DNA from: Thermohalobaculum sp965247385
Lineage (GTDB): Bacteria > Pseudomonadota > Alphaproteobacteria > Rhodobacterales > Rhodobacteraceae
Direction: 5' to 3'
NCBI GenBank assembly: GCA_965247385.1
Contig: CBDFHG010000002.1
Span: 1,302,001-1,366,000, forward strand
DNA length: 64,000 nt
The translations under genes and the position numbers were made by a program. Under the pieces are notes generated by a model. That model was not told the DNA's origin, did not search any database, and worked only from the letters and a program-made list of their open reading frames with translations. Shown in pieces: positions 17,593 to 26,027 of this stretch; position 1 is the first letter of the stretch, and each line of letters opens with the position of its first letter.

Positions 17593-18192
17593 TCACAAAG
17601 CCATTACTGCGAACAAGCCGGCAACAAACAAACCGGCCAGGATCGCCACGGCAGCCAGAACGCGCCAGATGCTGGCGAACCCATGCGCCTCGGCGATGCA
17701 ATGGGCCGTTGTCCACGCAAAGGCCAACGCGCCCAGCATTCTGACGGCCTGGACAACCTGCTCCGGTGATCCTGTGAGCAGAATGGACAACAACATTGCC
17801 GCCAGAGTTACCGGTGCCGCAACCAGCGCGGCCCAGAACAGCGCCGCCCGGCTGTCGCGCCAGCCACCACTGCCCCCGGCAGCACGCGCGATCCAACCCA
17901 CCAGTGCGGCAAGGGCATAGAATGCCAGCGTCCGGAAGAATATGGCGCCGACGAATTCCGCCGCCACCCGGCCGACAAACTGATCTGCCGGGAGGGTCGG
18001 TGCCAGCGGGCCATAGGCCAACAGTGCGTATCGGCCAAGGAACCAGATCAGACCGGCGAACATCACATAGAACAGCAACCGCCCTTCAGTTGGCCCACGG
18101 TCCAGCTCGGCCCGCATCGAGCCGCGCAAATCGGCCCAAGCGCCCAACATGCGCCAAATCACACCACCGGTGGGAATCGCCGCCTGCTCCAT
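17593..18192 (-). CDS. Yip1-like integral membrane protein (first of two)
   Basis: 199 residues starting MEQAAIPTGGV at 18192. The ATG shares bases with the sufD stop (TGATG), so it is translationally coupled. It has four to five membrane segments and the shared C-terminal HCIAEAHGFASIWRVLAAV. It is probably an ancient tandem duplicate of the next gene. An upstream in-frame ATG at 18225 lies inside sufD and has no better ribosome site. Confidence 0.82.
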   Translation of the reverse strand: MEQAAIPTGGVIWRMLGAWADLRGSMRAELDRGPTEGRLLFYVMFAGLIWFLGRYALLAYGPLAPTLPADQFVGRVAAEFVGAIFFRTLAFYALAALVGWIARAAGGSGGWRDSRAALFWAALVAAPVTLAAMLLSILLTGSPEQVVQAVRMLGALAFAWTTAHCIAEAHGFASIWRVLAAVAILAGLFVAGLFAVMAL

Positions 18193-19478
18193 CACGCAGC
18201 ACCCTCGCTCCGTTCCGCCATCCAACGCGCCACATGGGCGCGCATGGCCTCGGCCAGGGCCGCGTTGCCAATCTCCTCGAAGGCCGCCTCGGCGAATGCC
18301 GCGATCAGCATCGCCTCAGCCTCGGCATAAGGCACTCCGCGTGAGCGCAGATAGAACAGGGCTGTCTCGTCGAGCTTGCCAGTGGTCGAGCCGTGGCTGC
18401 ACTTCACATCGTCGGCATAGATCTCCAGTTCGGGTTTGGCCGAGAACTCGGCGCCCTCGGACAGCAGCACCGACTGGCTGATCTGGTAGCCGTCGGTCTT
18501 CTGCGCACCCTGACGCACGAAGATCTTGCCCTGGAAGATGCCGCGCGCCTTGTCGGTCAACACGTTCTTGAACACCTGGCGGCTTTCGCAGTTCAACGAC
18601 CCGTGGGTCACGAACACCGTGTTGTCGATATGGCTTGCGCCCTTTCCCAGCACCGCCCCGGCGATGTGACCGGACGCGTTGTCGCCGCAGAACTCCATCA
18701 CCACCTCGTTGCGGGTCATCTCGCCATCGGCGGTCAGGGTGAAGGTCTTGAACTGAGCCTCGGCCCCAAGACGTGCGAAGATATGCCCGGCCGACGGCGC
18801 CCGAGGCCCCGCCTGGATGCGCACATGCTGGAAGCTGCCGCCATCTGCGATGTCGACCTCCAGCACCTTGCTGGTCACGGTGCCGGATTCCAGCAGCAAC
18901 AGCGAGCCGCCGCTCTCGACCCGGATCAGGTGGTGCAGCAGGCTGGAGCCTTCGCCCACATGGTCGTGGCGCAGGTGGACCGGTTCGGCAACCTCGCCGG
19001 TGACGTGCAGCACCAGCCCCTCGGTGGCGCAGGCGGTGTTGAGCGCGGCCAGCGGGCGGACGACTTTCTCCTGCCCGGCGGCCTCAAGCTGGCCAAACAG
19101 GTCGCGGGCGAAGGAGATATCCTGTTGCAGGGTCTCGGAGAGGGTGGTCACCGTCAGCCCGTCCTGGGCCAGATCATCGGACAGATCGGGCCGGTAATGG
19201 CCATTGACGAAGCGAGCGCGCAGGGGATGGATCTCGCCGAACTGGCTATCGAAATCGGGTCGCACCTCGGTGGCATCGACCACTGCGATGGGGGCGGTCA
19301 GCGAAGCCGGATCGGTGTATTTCCAATACTCGTCACGGCGCGCGGGAGCGCCCGCCTCCAGCAACCGGGTGCGGGCGGCGGCACGGGCCTCGCGCGCCCA
19401 ACCGGCTTCGCGCCCCGGCAGGGGCAGGATATGCAGCAGCGCCTCGGCTGCCTTGCGTTTCGCATCGGTCGCCATCAT
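18192..19478 (-). CDS. sufD: Fe-S cluster assembly protein SufD
   Basis: 428 residues; partner of SufB and SufC in the SufBC2D scaffold complex that builds Fe-S clusters in the cytoplasm. The C-terminal right-handed beta-helix core is recognisable from NCESRQVFKNVLTDKARG, FQGKIFVRQGAQKTDGYQ, DDVKCSHGSTTGKLD and LFYLRSRGVP. The ATG overlaps the sufC stop (ATGA at 19478-19475) and its own stop overlaps the next gene, so coupling runs through this part of the operon. Confidence 0.95.
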   Translation of the reverse strand: MMATDAKRKAAEALLHILPLPGREAGWAREARAAARTRLLEAGAPARRDEYWKYTDPASLTAPIAVVDATEVRPDFDSQFGEIHPLRARFVNGHYRPDLSDDLAQDGLTVTTLSETLQQDISFARDLFGQLEAAGQEKVVRPLAALNTACATEGLVLHVTGEVAEPVHLRHDHVGEGSSLLHHLIRVESGGSLLLLESGTVTSKVLEVDIADGGSFQHVRIQAGPRAPSAGHIFARLGAEAQFKTFTLTADGEMTRNEVVMEFCGDNASGHIAGAVLGKGASHIDNTVFVTHGSLNCESRQVFKNVLTDKARGIFQGKIFVRQGAQKTDGYQISQSVLLSEGAEFSAKPELEIYADDVKCSHGSTTGKLDETALFYLRSRGVPYAEAEAMLIAAFAEAAFEEIGNAALAEAMRAHVARWMAERSEGAA

Positions 19479-20230
19479 GCCGCCGGTTCCTGCAGGCGGG
19501 CATAACCCTCGTCCTCGACCTTCAGGGCCAGTTCCGGCCCGCCGGACTCGACAATGCGGCCATCTGCCATGATGTGGACCACGTCGGGTTTGATGTGATT
19601 CAGCAACCGCTGATAGTGGGTGATAATCAGGAAGGACCGGCCCTCGTTGCGGAGCGCGTTGACCCCCTCGGCCACCAGCTTCATGGCATCGACATCAAGG
19701 CCGCTGTCGGTCTCGTCCAGGATGCACATGCGGGGCTGGAGGACCGCCATCTGCAAGATCTCGTTGCGCTTCTTCTCGCCGCCGGAAAAGCCGACATTGA
19801 CCGGGCGCTTCAGCATCGCGGCATCGATCTTCAGCGCCTTGGCCTCGGCGCGCACCAGCTTGAGGAACGCAGGCGCCGACACTTCCGGCTCGCCGCGCGC
19901 CTTGCGCTGCGAGTTCATCGCTGTACGCAGGAAGGTCATGTTGCCGACGCCGGGGATCTCGACCGGGTACTGAAAGGCAAGGAACAACCCGTGTGTGGCG
20001 CGCTCCTCCGGGTCCATTTCCAGCAAATCGTCGCCATCAAGCGTGGCGGAGCCGTCCGTCACCTCATAGCCAGGGCGGCCCGACAGCACATAGCTGAGGG
20101 TCGACTTGCCCGACCCGTTCGGCCCCATGATCGCATGCACGGTGCCTGCCTCGATATTGAGGTCGACACCCTTGAGGATGACTTTGTCCTCTTCCTCAAG
20201 TTTCACGTGCAGATTCTTGATATTCAGCAT
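19475..20230 (-). CDS. sufC: Fe-S cluster assembly ATPase SufC
   Basis: 251-residue ABC-type ATPase that powers the SufBCD scaffold. Walker A is GPNGSGKST near residue 37, the ABC signature is FSGGEKKRNEI, and Walker B with the extra SufC Asp is CILDETDSGLD. There is no membrane partner, as expected for this soluble ABC protein. It starts six bases after a small membrane-protein gene and overlaps sufD by four bases. Confidence 0.96.
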   Translation of the reverse strand: MLNIKNLHVKLEEEDKVILKGVDLNIEAGTVHAIMGPNGSGKSTLSYVLSGRPGYEVTDGSATLDGDDLLEMDPEERATHGLFLAFQYPVEIPGVGNMTFLRTAMNSQRKARGEPEVSAPAFLKLVRAEAKALKIDAAMLKRPVNVGFSGGEKKRNEILQMAVLQPRMCILDETDSGLDVDAMKLVAEGVNALRNEGRSFLIITHYQRLLNHIKPDVVHIMADGRIVESGGPELALKVEDEGYARLQEPAA

Positions 20231-20236
20231 ATTTCT

Positions 20237-20437
20237 TCAGTCCCTATTTCGTTTTTTTCCGGCGATGTAGGCAAACAGGAAAACCAGGCTGGCCAGGGCG
20301 CCGATGCCGACGGCAAACAGGATTCGAACGGGCAGACTGGCGCTGACCTCGAGATAACTGCCCAGCCAGTAAACCGCCGTGCTCACGAAGAGGCCGTAGA
20401 ACAGGCCGCCATAGAGCAGAGTTTTTCCCTGGTTCAT
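20237..20437 (-). CDS. Small two-helix membrane protein in the suf operon
   Basis: 66 residues with two hydrophobic segments (LLYGGLFYGLFVSTAVYWL and RILFAVGIGALASLVFLFAY) and a basic C-terminal tail KKRNRD. No family was recognised. Its position between sufB and sufC, spaced by only 6 bases from sufC, indicates co-transcription. Confidence 0.65.
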   Translation of the reverse strand: MNQGKTLLYGGLFYGLFVSTAVYWLGSYLEVSASLPVRILFAVGIGALASLVFLFAYIAGKKRNRD

Positions 20438-20458
20438 GATGCGGACGCTCCATTCATT

Positions 20459-20719
20459 CTAGTTGTGCCCCCATCGCCACTGCCACTTGCCGTCGTTCTT
20501 GACGAATGACAGCGCGACGAAGGCGGCACTTGCGGCGGTCAGGAGAACAGCGCAAAGCGCGATCTGCCAAATCTCGACTGCTCCCCGGATCAGAAATTGC
20601 ACAAAGACCAGCGCGGCGATAATCGCCGGCTCGACGACGCCGAGTATAGCGACCGCCTTCACAGGCGTCAGGCGCGACCCGCCGTTGCGGGACCGCCTTA
20701 CAGTCCGCCCGTGGCTCAT
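20459..20719 (-). CDS. Small membrane protein following sufB
   Basis: 86 residues from ATG 20719, which overlaps the sufB stop (TGATG). It has a basic N-terminus (RTVRRSRNGGSR) followed by two hydrophobic helices. Not recognised beyond a two-helix membrane protein, but the coupling to sufB and intact frame support it as a real gene. Confidence 0.7.
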   Translation of the reverse strand: MSHGRTVRRSRNGGSRLTPVKAVAILGVVEPAIIAALVFVQFLIRGAVEIWQIALCAVLLTAASAAFVALSFVKNDGKWQWRWGHN

Positions 20720-22239
20720 CACCCAACCGACCCCTCCAACGAGATCGCCACCAGATTCTGGGCCTCCATCGCGAATTCCATCGGCAGTTCCTGCAATACC
20801 TCCTTGCAGAAGCCGTTGACCACCAGGGCCACCGCCGCCTCTTCGCCGATGCCGCGCTGGCGGCAGTAGAACAACTGGTCGTCGTCTACCTTCGACGTCG
20901 TCGCCTCGTGCTCGCAGCGCGAGGTGCTGTTCTTGACCTCGATATAGGGCACGGTGTGCGCCCCGCAGTCGCCGCCAATCAGCAGGCTGTCGCATTGGGT
21001 GAAGTTGCGCGAGTTAGCCGCGCGCGGGTGCATCGAGACCAACCCGCGATAGGTGTTCTGGGCACGGCCCGCCGAGATGCCTTTCGAGACAATGCGCGAG
21101 CGTGTGTTCTTGCCCAGATGCACCATCTTGGTGCCGGTGTCCGCCTGCTGGGCGTTGTTGGCGATGGCGATAGAGTAGAACTCGCCCTGGCTCTCGTCGC
21201 CGCGCAGAATGCAGGACGGGTATTTCCAGGTGATCGCCGAGCCGGTTTCTACCTGGGTCCAGCTCACCTTCGAACGCGCGCCCCGGCAGTCGGCCCGCTT
21301 GGTGACGAAGTTGTAGATGCCGCCCTTGCCGTTCACGTCGCCTGGATACCAGTTCTGCACGGTGGAATACTTGATCTCCGCATCCTCCAGCAGCACCAGT
21401 TCGACCACCGCGGCGTGAAGCTGGTTGGTATCGCGCATGGGTGCTGTGCAGCCCTCCAGGTAGCTGACATAGGAGCCCTTGTCGGCAATGATGAGTGTGC
21501 GCTCGAACTGGCCGGTGTTCTCGGCGTTGATGCGGAAATAGGTGCTCAACTCCATCGGGCAGCGCGTACCCGGCGGGATATAGACAAACGAGCCGTCGGA
21601 AAAGACCGCCGAGTTCAGTGTGGCGAAGAAGTTGTCGGACTGGGGAACCACCGAGCCGAGGTACTTCCTTACCAGCTCCGGATGCTCCTGCAACGCCTCG
21701 GAGACCGAGCAGAAGATCACGCCGGCCTCGGCCAGTTCTTCCTTGAAAGTGGTGCCGACCGAGACGCTGTCAAAAACCGCATCTACCGCCACCTTGCGGC
21801 CTTCCGCAGCGGCAGCACCCGCGCCCTCGACACCGGCCAGGATTGCCTGTTCCTTGAGCGGGATACCGAGCTTCTCGTAGGTTCGCAGAAGTTCCGGGTC
21901 AATCTCATCCAGGGATTTCGGTTTTTCATCGAACCCCTTGGGCTGGGCGTAATAATACTGATCCTGGTAGTCGATCGGATTGATGTTCAGCATGGCCCAG
22001 TCGGGCTGCACCATCTGGGTCCAGCGGCGATAGGCAGCGAGACGCCATTCGCGCATCCATTCGGGTTCGCGCTTCTTTTCCGAGATCAGGCGGACGATGT
22101 CCTCGTTGACGCCCTTGGGCGCGAACTCGGTTTCGACGTCCGATTCCCAGCCGTACTTGTAGGTGCTGATCGAGCGGACGGCATCAACGGTGTCCTTCTC
22201 GACGCCTTCCTTGACAGCGATGTCGTCCAAGGCATTCAT
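20719..22239 (-). CDS. sufB: Fe-S cluster assembly protein SufB
   Basis: 506 residues from ATG 22239 with AAGGAG eight to nine bases upstream; an upstream in-frame ATG is in the palindromic repeat and was rejected. SufB is the scaffold subunit on which the cluster forms. Seen: EPEWMREWRLAAYRRW, VIFCSVSEALQEHPELV, FSDGSFVYIPPGTRCPMELS, EGCTAPMRDTNQLHAAVVEL, and near the C-terminus the RCEHEATTSKVDDDQLFYC segment containing residues used in cluster chemistry. Length matches the family (~480-510). Confidence 0.96.
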   Translation of the reverse strand: MNALDDIAVKEGVEKDTVDAVRSISTYKYGWESDVETEFAPKGVNEDIVRLISEKKREPEWMREWRLAAYRRWTQMVQPDWAMLNINPIDYQDQYYYAQPKGFDEKPKSLDEIDPELLRTYEKLGIPLKEQAILAGVEGAGAAAAEGRKVAVDAVFDSVSVGTTFKEELAEAGVIFCSVSEALQEHPELVRKYLGSVVPQSDNFFATLNSAVFSDGSFVYIPPGTRCPMELSTYFRINAENTGQFERTLIIADKGSYVSYLEGCTAPMRDTNQLHAAVVELVLLEDAEIKYSTVQNWYPGDVNGKGGIYNFVTKRADCRGARSKVSWTQVETGSAITWKYPSCILRGDESQGEFYSIAIANNAQQADTGTKMVHLGKNTRSRIVSKGISAGRAQNTYRGLVSMHPRAANSRNFTQCDSLLIGGDCGAHTVPYIEVKNSTSRCEHEATTSKVDDDQLFYCRQRGIGEEAAVALVVNGFCKEVLQELPMEFAMEAQNLVAISLEGSVG

Positions 22240-22274
22240 GCGGCTCTCCTTATGTCGCCCCCGAGAGGCGGCCC

Positions 22275-22336
22275 GTAGGGTGCGTGCTTGCACGCACCGC
22301 TGTTGTTCCAATGGTGCGTGCAAGCACGCACCCTAC
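22275..22336. repeat. Palindromic intergenic repeat bounded by GTAGGG/CCCTAC
   Basis: Left arm GTAGGGTGCGTGCTTGC and its inverted copy GCAAGCACGCACCCTAC enclose a short loop; each arm is itself palindromic. The right end supplies the TAG stop of the desulfurase gene. The same family occurs at 57513-57597. Between the desulfurase and sufB it could form an mRNA hairpin that tunes expression. Confidence 0.75.
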
Positions 22337-23403
22337 GCCGCCCGGCTCACGCGGCGGCGGTAGTGTTCGATCCATGTGTCGGCGAAACCCATCACCTCGG
22401 CCTCGGTCGTCGTCGGTCCCATCGAGACGCGGATCGCCGAGGCGGCGGTCTCGTCGTCAAAGCCCATCGCCAGCAACACCTGGTTAGCGCCAACCTTGCC
22501 CGACGAGCAGGCGCTGCCGGCGCTGATCGCGAAGCCGGCGAGGTCCATATGCATCACCTGGGTCTCGCCCTTCCAACCGGGTATGGCGAAAAACGACGTG
22601 TTGGGCAGACGTGGGACATCGCGTCCGACGATGATCAGATCGGGGGCGGCGTCCTCAAGGCGGGCCTCCAGATCATCGCGGAGCTTTGCGACGTGATCCC
22701 AGACACCTGCCTCCAGATCGCGCTGCGCTGCCTCGGCTGCCGCGCCAAATCCTGCGATGCCCATAAGATTTTCCGTGCCGGACCGGCGACGCATCTCCTG
22801 GCCGCCGCCTTTGAGAAGGGGCTGGACATCAAACCCATTCTTCGCGACCAGCGATCCCGTCCCTCTGGGGCCCCCAAACTTCTGGGGTGCGATCAAACAA
22901 TAGGCCCAGTCCACGTCGTCAAGACGAAAAGCTGTTTTGCCCAGAGCCTGTGCTGCATCGACCAGGTTGTTGGTCGAATCATCCCATAGGTGAAGCGGCT
23001 GAAGGATGCCGGTCTCGCCATTTGCCGCCTGAATGGCGACAAGCGTATCGGCACCATTCGGCGCTGGCTGTTGCACATGGCCATCGGCGGATACCGCCAG
23101 CTCCGACGATGCGTACGCGCAGACGCAATCATGTTCTATCGGAGCGGCCTCGAACCGGGCGAACTGCGCTACTGCCAATGCCATGGCCTCCGTCGCCCCG
23201 CTGGTGAACACCACCTCCCCCGGTTCGCATCCCACCAGCGCTGCAACCTGCCCACGCGCCTTCTCGATGATCGACTTTGCCGACCGCCCCTCGCTATGCA
23301 CGCTCGACGGATTACCCACCGCGTCCATTGCGGCGAGCATCGCATCGCGCGCCTCCGGGCGTAGCGGGGCTGTGGCGTTCCAGTCGAGGTAGGTCCGGCT
23401 CAC
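22333..23403 (-). CDS. Cysteine desulfurase, NifS/IscS-like
   Basis: 356-residue class I-type aminotransferase-fold desulfurase, the second desulfurase of this operon beside SufS. Seen: YLDWNATAPLRPEA at the N-terminus, TSGATEAMALAV, the PLP lysine in IAPQKFGGPRGTG, RRRSGTENL, and the catalytic Cys loop SAGSACSSGKVG. The GTG start overlaps the stop of the Rrf2 regulator gene (GTGA), so the regulator and desulfurase are coupled. It likely supplies persulfide sulfur for Fe-S assembly; the division of labour with SufS cannot be told from sequence. Confidence 0.92.
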   Translation of the reverse strand: MSRTYLDWNATAPLRPEARDAMLAAMDAVGNPSSVHSEGRSAKSIIEKARGQVAALVGCEPGEVVFTSGATEAMALAVAQFARFEAAPIEHDCVCAYASSELAVSADGHVQQPAPNGADTLVAIQAANGETGILQPLHLWDDSTNNLVDAAQALGKTAFRLDDVDWAYCLIAPQKFGGPRGTGSLVAKNGFDVQPLLKGGGQEMRRRSGTENLMGIAGFGAAAEAAQRDLEAGVWDHVAKLRDDLEARLEDAAPDLIIVGRDVPRLPNTSFFAIPGWKGETQVMHMDLAGFAISAGSACSSGKVGANQVLLAMGFDDETAASAIRVSMGPTTTEAEVMGFADTWIEHYRRRVSRAA

Positions 23404-23879
23404 GCCCGCGCCTCCTGTTCATCCAGCAACTCGCTGAAATCGGGCACCGCCGGGCAGGGCACCATGCGGTTTTCGATCACGTCGGCGATGGTGGTCTGGC
23501 TGAGGAACACATGGACATGGGCCGAGAGCTGTTCCCAAAGGTCGTGGGTGAGGCACGCCTCCTCTGACTTGCCGCAGCCCTGGCCTTCCTCCCACTTGCC
23601 GTCGCAGCCCATGGCGTTCAGGCGCTCATCAACCGCGCCCATGATGTCGGAGATCCGAATCTCGTCCGGTGTGGCGACCAACAGGTAGCCGCCGCCGGGG
23701 CCGCGGACTGATTCGACGATCCCGGCGCGGCGCAACCGCACGAAAAGCTGTTCCAGATAGGCCAGCGAGATGTCCTGACGCCCGGATATCTCGGCCAGCG
23801 TCACCGGCCGGGCCTCACCATTCAGCGCGATATCGGCCAGCGCGGTCACCGCGTAACGGCCCTTTGTGCTGAGTTTCAT
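23400..23879 (-). CDS. iscR: Rrf2-family transcriptional regulator (IscR-like)
   Basis: 159 residues from ATG 23879 (MKLSTKGRYAV, the classic Rrf2 start). A winged helix includes GRQDISLAYLEQLFVRLRRAGIV and the wing SVRGPGGGYLL. Cysteines at CDGKWEEGQGCG and EEACLTHDLW provide three ligands (C-x9-C-x6-C), consistent with an Fe-S-sensing regulator. It is the first gene of the suf operon and probably represses it when Fe-S clusters are plentiful. Confidence 0.93.
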   Translation of the reverse strand: MKLSTKGRYAVTALADIALNGEARPVTLAEISGRQDISLAYLEQLFVRLRRAGIVESVRGPGGGYLLVATPDEIRISDIMGAVDERLNAMGCDGKWEEGQGCGKSEEACLTHDLWEQLSAHVHVFLSQTTIADVIENRMVPCPAVPDFSELLDEQEARA

Positions 23880-24010
23880 CGCTTCCGCTCCATTGGACGA
23901 CCGGACACTCTCCACAGGCCCTACAGATGTTGACCTGCGCGCCCAACGGTATTACCTCCCTAGCACCGCTCGGGAGGCCGTATCCGGCTGAATCCGGCCG
24001 ATCTGGAATT

Positions 24011-24039
24011 GTTCTAAAATACCCGACAGAAGAAGTCAA
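24011..24039 (-). promoter_or_regulatory. Promoter of the iscR-suf operon
   Basis: On the minus strand TTGACT (24039-24034), a 17-base spacer, then TAGAAC, about 130 bases upstream of iscR. The spacer contains TCGGGTATTTT, resembling the iron/IscR-type boxes described for Rhodobacterales suf promoters; identity of the bound regulator is inferred. Confidence 0.45.
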
Positions 24040-24077
24040 GCAATTGGGGCCGCGTGTCCCGGCGAGGAAGGGTTCAC

Positions 24078-24728
24078 ATGCCAGAGATCATCTTCGCGGG
24101 TCCCGAAGGCCGTCTCGAAGGGCGCTACCACCCCCAGGGGGAAATGGACGCGCCGATCGCGCTGATCCTGCATCCGCACCCGAAATTCGGCGGCACGATG
24201 AACAACCCGGTGACTTATGCGCTGCACTATGCGTTCCGGGATCTGGGCTTCACGGTGATGCGGTTCAACTTCCGCGGCGTCGGACGCAGCCAGGGCGAGT
24301 TCGATCAGGGCATTGGCGAGCTGTCGGACGCCGCCTCGTCGCTGGACTACCTGCAGGCGCAGAATCAGAACGCCAAGGCCTGCTGGGTGGCCGGGTTCTC
24401 GTTCGGCGCCTGGATCGGCATGCAACTGCTGATGCGACGGCCCGAGATCAACGGCTTCATCTCGGTGGCGCCGCCCGCCAACATGTACGACTTCTCGTTC
24501 CTGGCACCCTGCCCCTCGTCGGGCCTGATCATCAATGGCGACGCCGACCGGATCGTGCCGACCGAGGAGGTCGAGAAGCTGTCGAACAAACTGAAGGCCC
24601 AGCGCGGCATCACCATCACCCACACCACGGTGCCGGAGGCCAACCACTTCTTCGAGAAGGGGATGGACGAGTTGAGCGGCACCATCAAGGCATACGTCAA
24701 GCGCCGGATGATCGAGGGCGGGCGGTAG
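24078..24728 (+). CDS. Alpha/beta hydrolase
   Basis: 216 residues from ATG 24078, preceded by GGAAGGG. Divergent from iscR. It has an alpha/beta-hydrolase core of the short, cap-less kind: LILHPHPKFGGTMNN (oxyanion region), RFNFRGVGRSQGEFD, the nucleophile elbow GFSFG (serine near residue 114), GDADRIVP with the acid, and the histidine in EANHFFEKG. The substrate is unknown. The conserved position next to suf genes in related genomes is not evidence of a role in Fe-S assembly. Confidence 0.9.
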   Translation: MPEIIFAGPEGRLEGRYHPQGEMDAPIALILHPHPKFGGTMNNPVTYALHYAFRDLGFTVMRFNFRGVGRSQGEFDQGIGELSDAASSLDYLQAQNQNAKACWVAGFSFGAWIGMQLLMRRPEINGFISVAPPANMYDFSFLAPCPSSGLIINGDADRIVPTEEVEKLSNKLKAQRGITITHTTVPEANHFFEKGMDELSGTIKAYVKRRMIEGGR

Positions 24729-24739
24729 TTACTCCGACG

Positions 24740-24808
24740 CCCCGGACTTGATCCGGGGCCTCGCGCCGCTATGCACCGCCCATCGGGGTCCCGGCTCGAG
24801 GCCGGGAC
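24740..24808. repeat. Double-hairpin intergenic repeat (CCCCGGACTTGATCCGGGG type)
   Basis: Two adjacent hairpins: CCCCGGACTTGATCCGGGG and GGTCCCGGCTCGAGGCCGGGAC. The form is typical of mobile intergenic repeats in alphaproteobacteria. It lies between the convergent hydrolase and anmK genes, where it may also terminate transcription. A related unit is at 60061-60130. Confidence 0.7.
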
Positions 24809-24822
24809 ATGGCAATCGCGTT

Positions 24823-25965
24823 TTACGAATTACTGATCCGCCCACCGCAAACCGGCTCGCGGCAACCGGTGGTCGAGGGGGCCGAGGTCGGCAACCCCCG
24901 CAGCACCCGCACCGCCAGATAGGCAAATGCCTGCGCCTCCAGCATATCGCCATCGAGGCCGACCGCCTCCACCGGTTCGACCGGAGCGTCGAGGCGTTCG
25001 GCTAGCATTCGCATCATGGTCAGGTTCTTGCGCCCGCCGCCGCAGACCAGCCAGCGGGTGGTCGGGCTGGGCATGTGGCGCAGACTGTCGGCCACGCAAT
25101 CCGCGGTGAAGGCCGTCAGGGTGGCGGCGCCGTCTTCAATGCTCAACTCCGAAACGGCATCAAGGGCTGGAAGAAAATCGTTTCGGTCCAGAGATTTCGG
25201 TGGAGTTCTCTCCAGGTAGGAAAACCCGGGAAGGCATGCCAATACATCGCTGGCGATGGATCCGCGCGCCGCGGTGGCTCCGCCGGCGTCGTAACTTGTC
25301 CCGGTCCTCGCGGCCATGAAATCGTCGAGCAGCGCATTCGCCGGGCCGGTGTCAAAGGCAAGGAGCGCGCGTGGAGCCTCCGGCGCGTCAGCCGATGGGT
25401 CTACCCAGGTGACATTGCCGACCCCGCCAAGGTTCAGAAAGGCGGCAGGCGCGTCGAGATTGGCCCGTTGCGCCAAGGCGAAGTGGAAGAACGGTGCCAG
25501 CGGCGCGCCTTCACCGCCAGCCAGCATATCCATCGATCGGAAATCCCACACAGTTGCCACGCCACAGCCGGCCGCCACCGCCGCGCCGTCACCGAGTTGC
25601 AAGGTGAAGCCCTCAGTTGGCCGGTGCGACACGGTTTGGCCGTGAAATCCCACGACCTGCGGGGCGCCGCCGAGCCGGCTGATCGCATCGAGATGAACAT
25701 CAACGGCACTGGTGGCCAGCAGGGTCAGCGCTGGGGGCCAGCACTCGGGGTCGCGCAGGGTCGCGGTTGACGTCACCGGTGCGGCCCGGTTCGCGTCCAG
25801 CATCTGCCTTCCGTATCCCTCGTCATAGGCGAGAAATGTGCTTGGCCCCAATTCGGCGATGCTCTCGCCATCAGTTCGGATCAGTGCCGCGTCAACCCCG
25901 TCCATCGAGGTGCCGCTCATCAGGCCCAGCGCCCAGATGGGGTTGCCCTGGCTGACCTCGACCAT
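24823..25965 (-). CDS. anmK: Anhydro-N-acetylmuramic acid kinase
   Basis: 380 residues from ATG 25965 after AAGGAAAGGG; the longer frame upstream overlaps tyrS and was rejected. AnmK opens and phosphorylates 1,6-anhydro-MurNAc during cell-wall recycling, giving MurNAc-6-P. Signatures: LGLMSGTSMDGVDAALI near residue 12, VGFHGQTVSHRP, FLNLGGVGNVTW, LAFDTGPANALLDDF and VCGGGRKNLTMM. Divergent from tyrS with a short shared promoter region, the usual pairing in this bacterial group. Confidence 0.95.
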   Translation of the reverse strand: MVEVSQGNPIWALGLMSGTSMDGVDAALIRTDGESIAELGPSTFLAYDEGYGRQMLDANRAAPVTSTATLRDPECWPPALTLLATSAVDVHLDAISRLGGAPQVVGFHGQTVSHRPTEGFTLQLGDGAAVAAGCGVATVWDFRSMDMLAGGEGAPLAPFFHFALAQRANLDAPAAFLNLGGVGNVTWVDPSADAPEAPRALLAFDTGPANALLDDFMAARTGTSYDAGGATAARGSIASDVLACLPGFSYLERTPPKSLDRNDFLPALDAVSELSIEDGAATLTAFTADCVADSLRHMPSPTTRWLVCGGGRKNLTMMRMLAERLDAPVEPVEAVGLDGDMLEAQAFAYLAVRVLRGLPTSAPSTTGCREPVCGGRISNS

Positions 25966-26027
25966 GCCCTTTCCTTCCCCGCCCATTCCGCTATAGAACC
26001 CAGCCGCAGAGCATACGGGGACGAACG

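Noticed and set aside
18393..19505. 370-codon plus-strand frame opposite sufD
   Set aside because: Its sequence has no recognisable domain and sufD on the other strand is unmistakable; it is a shadow frame.
20908..22278. 456-codon plus-strand frame opposite sufB
   Set aside because: Antisense to an intact, full-length SufB; low-complexity His/Arg/Leu composition.
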